From the NCBI RefSeq assembly GCF_024347355.1, contig NZ_AP025466.1, positions 496,001-560,000 of the forward strand: a DNA stretch of 64,000 nucleotides, written 5' to 3'. Under the pieces are notes generated by a model. That model was given only the letters and a program-made list of their open reading frames with translations, had not been told where the DNA came from and did no database searches. A program made the position numbers and the translations under genes. The stretch comes from Vibrio chagasii (GTDB lineage Bacteria; Pseudomonadota; Gammaproteobacteria; Enterobacterales; Vibrionaceae). Shown piece by piece: positions 54,789-62,651 of this stretch (positions are counted from its first letter, which is position 1; each line of letters begins with the position of its first letter).

Positions 54789-56513
54789 CTAGCGCTTGCG
54801 CCAAGCTTGGGTGCGCTTCTCAAATAACTTATTGATTAACATATGAATCAACTTCGCACTCGCTGCAGATATCATGATCATTACCGCCATGGCTGCTGCT
54901 GCACCGGTTTGCCCCGCGTCGTCCATATTCAGTACTGAAACTGACGCAGGTATCGTATCGGTAGAATACAAGAATACTACCGCAGATGTGGTGGTAAGTG
55001 CATTAATAAACAGGTATGTCGCAATATCTAAAATCGTAGGCAGACAAACTGGTACCGTTACTTTAAAGAACAACTTGTATTGCGGTAGGTTTACCGAGGC
55101 TGCGGTGGCTTCAATTTCCGCAGGCAGCTGCTTCAATGCAGTTAATGCCGTCATGTGCCCAACCGTGTAATAGTGAACCACGGTATTAATAACCAAGAAC
55201 GCCATTGTGCCATATAAGAAGTTAAGTGGATTGCTCAGGTCATTGAAGTAGAAGATATAACCCAAACCCAACACCATCCCAGGAACGGCCATTGGCACAA
55301 CACTGAGCATCTGCATCGCCTGACGAACAGGACCAAATGCTCTGCCCTTCTCAATGCAGTACGCACCTAAGAAAATCAATACGGTACCGATAATGGCAGT
55401 CCATGCGCCAAGTGTTAGCGAGTTGAAGAACGGTGTCCAACCATAGGTACTCATTTCTGCGAAGTTGTAGTTGTTCAGTGTCAGCGCTTTGTTCCAAGGC
55501 CAGAAGGTGACCATAGAACCGTATACCGCCATCCCCAACACGATCACCACAGCTGCTGATATCACAGCACAATAAAGGAAACACAATCCATCACGCACGG
55601 TATTTGGTTCTGGTTGGTACGCGACAGAACGAGTATCAAATAAGCTCTTTTGCTTCTTTTGTACCCAGCGGTCCACTGTAAACGCAAGCAATGCAGGCAA
55701 TAACAACAAGATACTGGTTACTGCACCCATTGAGAAGTTCTGCTGCCCTACTACCTGTTTAAAGATATCCGTCGACAAAACATTGTAGCTACCACCAATC
55801 ACCTTGGGTACACCAAAGTCACACACCACCAGCGTAAACACCACGATAAGCGTACTGATCAAGCCATATTTGGCTGCAGGTAAGGTAACCATGAAGAAGG
55901 TTTTGAGCGACGACGTATTCAGTGCACGTGCTGCCTCATAAAGACGGGCATCGGACGTTCTGAGTGAAGTGGTTAGAATCATCAAGGCATGTGGAAACGT
56001 CCAGAATATCAGGCCTAATGAGATGCCAATTAAGCCATATACCGAGTTGCCACCGAGGAGTTCTTTGGCAATGCCTTGGTTACCAAATAGGAAGATCAAA
56101 CTGATTGCAGGAAGTAATGAAGGCGCAAGGATCGGCGCAGAGCCTAATACCTGAAATAACCCCTTAAAAGGCATACATGACCGAGTCAACGCATAAGCGT
56201 AACCAAACGCTAAAACACCAACCACTGTCGTTACCAACAAGCCCAACGTAAAAGTGTTACCCACAGATTGCCAAAGGCTTTGAGAAGCGAAATAGGTCGC
56301 GAAATTCTGTAAACCTACAAATTCACCATCAGCATTCTGAACACTTTTTTTCAGCATCGCCCACAATGGCATCAGAATAAACAGCGTCATGACTACAGAC
56401 AAAAATGCCAACAGCCCAAATAGAATCACGTTGTCCTTGCTTAACCGAGCCAGTAAAGGCTGTACTCGTCGTTGAATTAGCAGCTTAGGTTGCATCATTT
56501 GAGTCGATTCCAT
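54789..56513 (-). CDS. AEP ABC transporter permease (fused PhnU-PhnV type)
   Basis: The 574-residue protein has two BPD_transp_1 halves, about 12 membrane helices in total. The EAA loops that contact the ATPase are EAARALNTSSLKTFFMVTLP (about residue 190) and EIEATAASVNLPQYKLFFKV (about 480). In Salmonella the two halves are separate genes (phnU, phnV); fusions are common in vibrios. It starts 6 bases after the ATPase gene. It would carry 2-aminoethylphosphonate through the inner membrane. Confidence 0.88.
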   Translation of the reverse strand: MESTQMMQPKLLIQRRVQPLLARLSKDNVILFGLLAFLSVVMTLFILMPLWAMLKKSVQNADGEFVGLQNFATYFASQSLWQSVGNTFTLGLLVTTVVGVLAFGYAYALTRSCMPFKGLFQVLGSAPILAPSLLPAISLIFLFGNQGIAKELLGGNSVYGLIGISLGLIFWTFPHALMILTTSLRTSDARLYEAARALNTSSLKTFFMVTLPAAKYGLISTLIVVFTLVVCDFGVPKVIGGSYNVLSTDIFKQVVGQQNFSMGAVTSILLLLPALLAFTVDRWVQKKQKSLFDTRSVAYQPEPNTVRDGLCFLYCAVISAAVVIVLGMAVYGSMVTFWPWNKALTLNNYNFAEMSTYGWTPFFNSLTLGAWTAIIGTVLIFLGAYCIEKGRAFGPVRQAMQMLSVVPMAVPGMVLGLGYIFYFNDLSNPLNFLYGTMAFLVINTVVHYYTVGHMTALTALKQLPAEIEATAASVNLPQYKLFFKVTVPVCLPTILDIATYLFINALTTTSAVVFLYSTDTIPASVSVLNMDDAGQTGAAAAMAVMIMISAASAKLIHMLINKLFEKRTQAWRKR

Positions 56514-56519
56514 GATTCT

Positions 56520-57628
56520 TTACGCCGCCTCGTCTTTCATCACTTGAACACTTTTCGATGGATAAGCTCGCAAGCCTTCTTGATCAAACGCCACGTAACG
56601 AATATCGCTACGGCGTAACTTCAATCGATTGAACTCTTTGACTGGCACATCAACGATAACCTCTTTAGCGGTAGAGTCATGCTGCAATTGACATTCGACA
56701 CGATAAAAAGCCCCTAGAAACTCACTCGAAACGATTCTGACAGGTAATGACTCATTAAAACGATCAACAAACTGAATTTGCTCAGGACGAACTGCAATAT
56801 CGAACACATCCCCCTGCTTTGGAGTCAGATTGTCTAACCCAGGAAGTGGCAACATAGATTCAGCAATACGCATCTTGCCTTGAACAGCCACAGAGGCTTG
56901 AATGAAGTTCATGCTGCCGACAAACTCAGCGACAAAACGACTCGCTGGCTTTTGGTAGATCTCTTGAGGCGCCCCCACCTGTTCAATAACCCCGTGGTTC
57001 ATGACCACGATGCGGTCTGCCATAGTCAAAGCTTCGTCTTGATCGTGTGTCACCATGATCGTGGTGATGCCCAACTTGCGCTGTAATTGACAAATCTCAT
57101 CACGCAGGTGTGTTCTTACTTTTGCATCGAGTGCAGACAGCGGCTCATCAAGCAGAAGTAACCCAGGAGACAAGGCCAGTGCGCGAGCTAAAGCCACACG
57201 CTGCTGCTGACCGCCAGATAATTGATTCGGATACTTTTGACCAGACGTTGGCAAGCCGATGGTTTCTAGCCAAGACTCCACCGTTTCGAGTGCTTCTTTG
57301 GTCGACATGCCTTGGTTTTTCAACCCGATTTCTATGTTTTCTTCCACCGTCAGGTTAGGGAAAAGAGCGTAAGATTGGAACACGTGCCAAAGTCACGCTT
57401 TTCTGGTGGTAAAAAGGTCGTGTCGCTACCATTTTGCTCAATGGAACCTGAGGTTGGTAAGTCTAGACCTGCAATCGCACGTAATAAGGTGGTTTTTCCA
57501 CAGCCCGATGGGCCAAGGAAACAGACGAACTCGCCTTTTTCAATCGATAGGGAGATGTCTTTTAGCGCTGTAAATTGGCCAAATTGCTTTACAACGTTTT
57601 CAATATTCAAATAAGTTTGGTTGCTCAT
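56520..57628 (-). pseudogene. phnT: AEP ABC transporter ATP-binding protein, frameshifted
   Basis: From ATG 57628 the frame has Walker A (GPSGCGKTTLLRA) and reaches LPPEKRDFGT, then leaves the family sequence and stops at 57350. The frame from 57383 continues as MFQSYALFPNLTVEENIEIG, with the signature LSGGQQQRVALARAL, Walker B (LLLLDEPLSALDAK), switch His (VTHD) and a C-terminal TOBE region to 56520. The junction should read GTVFQSYALFP; one G is missing in GGCACG(G)TGTTCC at about 57383. Restoring it gives about 370 residues. A one-base sequence error or a real null allele are both possible. A PhnR-type operator lies 19 bases before the start. Confidence 0.88.
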
Positions 57629-57646
57629 ATTACAGCACTCCTTACA

Positions 57647-57658
57647 TGGTATATACCA
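57647..57658 (-). promoter_or_regulatory. PhnR-type operator before phnT
   Basis: TGGTATATACCA is a perfect 12-bp palindrome, followed by AATCT, 19 bases upstream of the phnT start. Near-identical sites lie at 61325 and 61513. Confidence 0.65.
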
Positions 57659-57805
57659 AATCTAAACTTTGAATATTTCAGTTGAGTGACAAATTTATAG
57701 AAGCTAAATGACAGTTATATTGCAGAAATAAAATTCATTCTAACTGAGGGTGACGAGAACAAAACAAGTAATAATATTCAATATCTTACAGAAACCCACT
57801 AACCC

Positions 57806-58555
57806 TCAGATAGGTATTTGGCGATGAAAGCCAATGTGCTTTTCACCGCCAAATATCAATGCTTGTTTATGGTTATATCTATCGTTTCTTCCAATACTGA
57901 AATCAGTAGACCGCACGCATGGAGCAGATTCCAAGCGAGCGCTTAAACGTTCGTGTGGATTAACCAAGTGAGGGCGATCCGCCACTTCATATTGAGGTAA
58001 ATCATTAATCGAGTCAGCACCATTTTGACTATGGTTGTGCGAAGGGCCGTGTTGCTCTAACCACTCATTCAAACTAACCACCTTGCCATGCGGATGACTC
58101 GGAAGCCCCAAAATCTTGGCAGAGTATTGACTCGACGATTCCATGAGTTCAATACCGACAACATTGGGAATATTGAGCCTTTTTGCCACACATGCAGGAA
58201 TGAGTGACACAATGGCAGAGATGATCACCATCGGCTGCCCTTGTGTTATTGACGACCAGCTCCTCTTTGCAAGATGAGGAAAGATCTTGCTGAGAACTTT
58301 ACGATTAATGCACTCTTCTAATAATGCACACACCTCTTGATAAGTTTTATTGGCTAGTGAGCGGGTTGCAAATTCAAGGTAAATATCTTCATTGAGAATA
58401 CCTTGAACATACAGCGCCATAAGCCGGCGTTCTTCGTTCAAAAAGCTAGGTTCATTTGCCAACCCTTTCTCAACCAAAAACTCATTCCAAATCATGGCGC
58501 TGTTTCCATCCATGAGTGCTTCGTCTAAATCAAATACATACAGCGGGGTCGTCAT
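57806..58555 (-). CDS. HAD-IB-type hydrolase in the AEP island
   Basis: The protein (about 249 residues; GTG 58567 is an alternative start) belongs to the SerB-like HAD group. Motif I reads FDLDEALMDGN: the nucleophile Asp and the second Asp are there, but the usual Thr (DLDET) is Ala. Motif II (MVIISA), the Lys in HGKVVSL and the acidic motif ADSINDLP are present. HAD proteins hydrolyse phosphate esters or, in PhnX, the C-P bond of phosphonoacetaldehyde, but PhnX has a different cap and a Lys Schiff base, which are not visible here. Position between the FAD enzyme and the ABC genes suggests a phosphonate-linked substrate; the reaction is unknown. Confidence 0.75.
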   Translation of the reverse strand: MTTPLYVFDLDEALMDGNSAMIWNEFLVEKGLANEPSFLNEERRLMALYVQGILNEDIYLEFATRSLANKTYQEVCALLEECINRKVLSKIFPHLAKRSWSSITQGQPMVIISAIVSLIPACVAKRLNIPNVVGIELMESSSQYSAKILGLPSHPHGKVVSLNEWLEQHGPSHNHSQNGADSINDLPQYEVADRPHLVNPHERLSARLESAPCVRSTDFSIGRNDRYNHKQALIFGGEKHIGFHRQIPI

Positions 58556-58652
58556 ATCAATTCTCACTTCAAATCAAATTTAACTTCCAATTCAGTTGCC
58601 ACTTGAAGATCGGTTCTCGCTTAACCTGCAAAGCACAATCTACAACAAAGAT

Positions 58653-60071
58653 TCACTCAACCTTGTCGGCTTTACCTGCCGCACCAGCCAGCTTTGCTAA
58701 TTGCTTATCTAGCCACCATGGCGCTTTTCCTGAGTCTTCTGCGTTCTCTTTTCTGCGTACTGCATTGCGCACCGTCATGGCCCCTACCCAACGGAATGGC
58801 TCTGGTGGGAAATGCCCAAGCGGTCCTTTGGTTAATCCGCAGCAGGTCCAAGCGTTGTCAGTGCCGAGTACCATAGATGACAGAATCTTTCCGCCCATAC
58901 GAGTTTGCGCAACACCATTACCTGAGTAACCGAGCCCATAATAGATGTTGTTTTGGCCTTTTAGATTACCGAAAAATGGCAATCCTGTTACTGAGCGATC
59001 TGATCCACCCGACCAGTTGTAATCGAACTCACTTTGTTCCAATTTAGGGAACAATTTTTCGAACGATTGATTTAGAATCGACAGGTAGTTTGTCTTTTGG
59101 TTAAACATGCTTTCAACTTGATTGGCAAACGAGAACTTATTGCCACCTTTACCCAACATCAGACGTCCATCTTGGGTGTCTCGGTAATAGTGAACAAAGA
59201 TACGTGAATCCACCACTGCCGCCCCTTTCTCTGGGCCAAATTGCTGAAGCTTTTCAGGGATAGGCTTAGTGACAACCATGTCTGACGAAACAACCACAAT
59301 ACTGCGTTTAAACTCTTTAAAGTGATCGAGCATCCATGCGTTGAGTGCCCAAATGACCTTGTCGGCAAAAACAGATCCACCTTTGGTTTGGATTCGAGCT
59401 GGGGCTCCATAATCAAGCGAAGTCATTTCCGTGTTTTCGTGAATTTCAACCCCTAAATCAATAGCAACTCGACGTAACCCTCTCGCCAGTAATGCTGGCT
59501 GCACACTGCCCGCGGCTTCTGAGTAATAACCTTCGATATGACGCTCCGATCCTGCTTTATCAGACAAAGAGCTGTCACACTTCTTCCAGCTATTGATACC
59601 CTGTTTAACCAACTCATTCACTACGGGCTCCATTCCACCTTTTTGTGCTTCATTGGTTGCCGTGTAATAAGTCCCGCTACGATACAAATGCGCGTCGATA
59701 TTATGTTCGTTACAGAAAGCTTCGATCTCGTAAATGACCTTTTCCGATTCTTTTACCAGCCATTTTGCTTGCTCTTTTCCGTAGAGCCTCTTCAACGTGG
59801 GATACTTAGTCGACCATGTCAGCATACAGCCACCGTTCGCACCAGAAGCGCCGCTGCCACACAAACCTTTTTCAATCACCACAACATGCTTTTGAGGTTG
59901 CTGCTGCTTGATCAAAATCGCCGTCCACAGCCCTGTGTAACCGCCGCCAACAATAGCGATGTCGCAGTTAATGTCTTTTTGCAGTGGCTTCGCAGATTCT
60001 AGCCCCGCATCGATGCCGCCAAATTCCTTTTCTAGTGCTTGTTTGAACCAATATGAGTAGTGTTTTGTCAT
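58653..60071 (-). CDS. FAD-dependent amine oxidoreductase of phosphonate clusters (PbfC/PbfD-like)
   Basis: The 472-residue protein is a DAO/glycine-oxidase-type flavoenzyme. The Rossmann motif is IAIVGGGYTGLWTA (about residue 37), and the C-terminal FAD-contact segment is YYGLGYSGNGVAQTRMGGKI. Related FAD enzymes that recur in AEP clusters (PbfC, PbfD) have been shown to oxidise N-methyl-AEP or, more slowly, AEP to phosphonoacetaldehyde; this gene is a likely member but I cannot decide which. It lies downstream of phnS after a terminator-like hairpin. The C-terminal 20 residues are Ala/Lys-rich and probably flexible. Confidence 0.82.
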   Translation of the reverse strand: MTKHYSYWFKQALEKEFGGIDAGLESAKPLQKDINCDIAIVGGGYTGLWTAILIKQQQPQKHVVVIEKGLCGSGASGANGGCMLTWSTKYPTLKRLYGKEQAKWLVKESEKVIYEIEAFCNEHNIDAHLYRSGTYYTATNEAQKGGMEPVVNELVKQGINSWKKCDSSLSDKAGSERHIEGYYSEAAGSVQPALLARGLRRVAIDLGVEIHENTEMTSLDYGAPARIQTKGGSVFADKVIWALNAWMLDHFKEFKRSIVVVSSDMVVTKPIPEKLQQFGPEKGAAVVDSRIFVHYYRDTQDGRLMLGKGGNKFSFANQVESMFNQKTNYLSILNQSFEKLFPKLEQSEFDYNWSGGSDRSVTGLPFFGNLKGQNNIYYGLGYSGNGVAQTRMGGKILSSMVLGTDNAWTCCGLTKGPLGHFPPEPFRWVGAMTVRNAVRRKENAEDSGKAPWWLDKQLAKLAGAAGKADKVE

Positions 60072-60111
60072 TTGTCGTACCTTACATAAAATCTAAAGGC
60101 GTAAAACTAAA

Positions 60112-60136
60112 AAAGGAAGACCGAAGCCTTCCTTTA
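60112..60136 (-). terminator. Terminator-like hairpin between phnS and the FAD gene
   Basis: AAAGGAAG and CTTCCTTT pair over 8 bp around an 8-base loop, and the minus strand continues with TTTTTTAG. Partial termination here would keep the binding protein at higher level than the downstream enzymes. Confidence 0.75.
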
Positions 60137-60191
60137 CTGGTTTCTAACTTCTAATGAACTTAATAGTTAATTAACTGAGTAGCTCGATAGA

Positions 60192-61198
60192 TTAAGATTT
60201 CGGCTCTGATTTAGCGTCAAACTTCTCAGACCATGTTTTCAATACGTCTGCACGCTCGCTGCCCATACGTGCAAAGTCCATTTTTGCCATGTTCTTTTCG
60301 ACGTTAGGGAAGTTTTCAATTGTTGCCGTCACATCTTGGTGACCAACAACTGGGTACATTTCGATGTAAAGCTCGTTTGCTGCTTTAGAGATAGACCAAT
60401 CAACCACGCGTTGCGCTGCATCGGAAGGCTTCACAAGACCTACCGCTTCAGATTCCCAGCCGATACCTTCAGGCGTAATTACAGAAAGCGGTGCACCTTG
60501 AGTTTTCAGCTTAGCGCCACGGCTCGCCATAGAAATACCGATAGCGACTTCACCCATACCCGCTTGAACACATGGCTTAGAACCAGAGTGCGTGTAGTGA
60601 GCGATGTTTTGGTCTAGCTTCTGCATGTAGTTCCAACCTTGGTCTTCACCCATGTTTTGTAGCCAAGCAGACACTTGCATATAACCAGTACCAGAAGACG
60701 CTGGGTTTGGCATCGCAATATGACCTTTGTAGATGGGCTTGGTTAGGTCATCCCAAGATTTAGGTGCAGGTTAAGTTGTTTCGCTACCGCTTCATTGAAA
60801 CAAACCGCATTGAAGAATGCATCGTTGCCATACCAAGCTTGAGTAGATTGCGGATCGTTGAGGTTTGAGCGCAGCGCTTCTACACCTTGAGGAGTGTAAG
60901 GCTTAAGAATGCCCTCTTCTTTAAGTAGAGCCATTGAAGAACCCGCAAGGCCCCATACCACTTCTGCACGAGGGTTGTTTTTCTCAGCTAATAATTTTGC
61001 CGTCATGATCCCAGTTGAATCACGTACCCATTTGATGTTGATGTCTGGGTTTTCGCTTTCAAAAGCATTTTTGTACTTCGCTAAGATGTCAGTTTCAAAA
61101 GCGGTGTAAACCGTTACTTCCTGTGCCGCATAAGCGTTACCAGCTAATAGTGTGACTAATGCTGCAAGTGATCCTTTCATAAAACGGTTTTTCATCAT
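60192..61198 (-). pseudogene. phnS: Periplasmic AEP-binding protein, frameshifted
   Basis: ATG 61198 starts a signal peptide (cut after AYA) and an Fe3+/PotD-like binding protein (VTVYTAFETDILAKYKNAFE) that runs to AKQLNL, then stops at 60743. The other frame continues as APKSWDDLTKPIYKGH, then MPNPASSGTGYMQVSAWLQ and on to 60192. The break is at about 60764-60770. Either one G was lost (CTGGCACC to CTGCACC), or one copy of a CCTG tandem was lost (LPAPKSW is typical here). Repairing it gives about 335-336 residues. The protein should bind 2-aminoethylphosphonate in the periplasm. As with phnT, an assembly error or a true null mutation are both possible. Confidence 0.85.
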
Positions 61199-61324
61199 TT
61201 TCTCCAGTCAGGCTCAACTCTAAAGTGAGAAGTAGCCAAGGTTAAAATTGCTAAAGCTAGAAGCCCCACCAAGAGGCACCTATGTCCATAAATTCATTTA
61301 GGTTATTAGCACACACCTCCAGTT

Positions 61325-61336
61325 TGGTATGTACCA
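61325..61336 (-). promoter_or_regulatory. PhnR-type operator before phnS
   Basis: TGGTATGTACCA is a 12-bp near-perfect palindrome (two central bases differ), 127 bases upstream of the phnS start. Confidence 0.65.
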
Positions 61337-61512
61337 GATTTCAATTATTAAGCTAACTGGCTTCTATGACGGTTAAATGAACAAAAAATGGCAGTTTAAA
61401 GATCGATGAATTTCTCAGGGCAAGGGATTAATTTTATTATGAAGCTTTTGTGAAAATGGCATTTGGACTATTTACGACCGTTTAAATTGGTTGTTAAAGT
61501 AATCGCACAAAT

Positions 61513-61524
61513 TGGTATAGTCCA
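61513..61524 (+). promoter_or_regulatory. PhnR-type operator before phnW
   Basis: TGGTATAGTCCA, extended to TTGGTATAGTCCAA (61512-61525), lies 24 bases before the phnW start. A related half-site TTGGACTAT occurs about 50 bases upstream. Confidence 0.6.
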
Positions 61525-61547
61525 AATTAAATCACGAGAAATTAAAC

Positions 61548-62651
61548 ATGAGAAACGATTACTTATTACTGACACCGGGCCCACTATCGACTTCTGAAAC
61601 CGTTCGCCAAGCGATGCTTAAAGATTGGTGTACTTGGGATGATGAATACAACAAAGACATTGTTGAAGTGATTCGTAGCAAGCTTGTGAATTTAGCGACT
61701 AAACAAGCGGGATACACGAGCGTATTAATGCAAGGTAGCGGTACCGCTTCAGTTGAAGCAACAATTGGTAGCGTTATCTCTAAAAATGGAAAACTTCTCG
61801 TTGTGGATAACGGTGCGTACGGCGCTCGTATTGCTCAAATCGCAAAATATTTAAACATTCCATGCCATGTCGTTTCTCCTGGTGAAACATCACAGCCTGA
61901 CTTGAACGAAATGGAAACGGCATTGGCCATGGATTCAGACATCACTCATGTTGCGATTGTGCATTGTGAGACCACAACTGGCATGCTGAATCCAATTGAT
62001 GACATTGCTAAATTGGCAAAACTGCACAACAAGACTGTCATTCTTGATGCAATGTCGAGCTTTGGTGGCCTCCCTATGGATATTGCTGACTTAGGTATTG
62101 ATTACATGATCAGCTCAGCTAACAAGTGTATCCAAGGTGTGCCAGGCTTCGGCTTTGTCATTGCTAAGCAATCAGAACTAGAAAAGTGTCAAGGCCAAGC
62201 TCGCTCGTTAAGCCTTGACCTGTTTGATCAATGGCACTGCATGGAAATCAATCACGGTAAATGGCGCTTCACCTCCCCGACTCACACGGTGCGTGCTTTC
62301 TACCAAGCACTGCTTGAGCTTGAACAAGAAGGCGGTATCGAAGCTCGTCATAATCGTTACCAAACCAACCAAAAAACGTTAGTTGCTGGCATGCGCTCCC
62401 TAGGGTTTGAACCACTGCTTACTGATGAACTTCACTCTCCTATCATCACCTCTTTCTATTCTCCAACACACAGCGATTACCAATTTAAAGAGTTCTATGA
62501 GCGCTTGAAAGAACAAGGTTTTGTGATTTACCCGGGCAAGGTCTCAAACGCAGACTGCTTCCGCATTGGTAACATTGGTGAAGTTTATCCGTCTGATATT
62601 GAAGCTCTCATTGGCGCTGTTAAGAATGCTATGTACTGGGACATTAAGTAA
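61548..62651 (+). CDS. phnW: 2-aminoethylphosphonate:pyruvate aminotransferase
   Basis: The 367-residue class V PLP aminotransferase converts 2-aminoethylphosphonate and pyruvate to phosphonoacetaldehyde and alanine. [19 protein letters not shown] at the N-terminus, the PLP Asp in [10 protein letters not shown] and the Schiff-base Lys in [15 protein letters not shown] are typical. Length equals known PhnW. Its stop shares a base with the next gene start, so phnW and pbfA are coupled. A PhnR-type operator lies 24 bases before the start. Confidence 0.95.
   Translation: MRNDYLLLTPGPLSTSETVRQAMLKDWCTWDDEYNKDIVEVIRSKLVNLATKQAGYTSVLMQGSGTASVEATIGSVISKNGKLLVVDNGAYGARIAQIAKYLNIPCHVVSPGETSQPDLNEMETALAMDSDITHVAIVHCETTTGMLNPIDDIAKLAKLHNKTVILDAMSSFGGLPMDIADLGIDYMISSANKCIQGVPGFGFVIAKQSELEKCQGQARSLSLDLFDQWHCMEINHGKWRFTSPTHTVRAFYQALLELEQEGGIEARHNRYQTNQKTLVAGMRSLGFEPLLTDELHSPIITSFYSPTHSDYQFKEFYERLKEQGFVIYPGKVSNADCFRIGNIGEVYPSDIEALIGAVKNAMYWDIK

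Larger units (their letters stand above)
61199..61547. other. Divergent control region between phnS and phnW
   Basis: 349 bases with no ORF. It carries two palindromic sites (61325 and 61513) and a half-site TTGGACTAT at about 61463. The promoters for the leftward phnS transcript and the rightward phnW-pbfA transcript lie here. Confidence 0.6.

Noticed and set aside
56520..57628. Two separate ABC genes instead of one split phnT
   Set aside because: The first frame holds only Walker A and the second only the signature and Walker B; they join into one normal ATPase after a one-base repair.
59538..60002. 154-codon frame antisense to the FAD oxidoreductase gene
   Set aside because: Shadow frame inside a clear gene.
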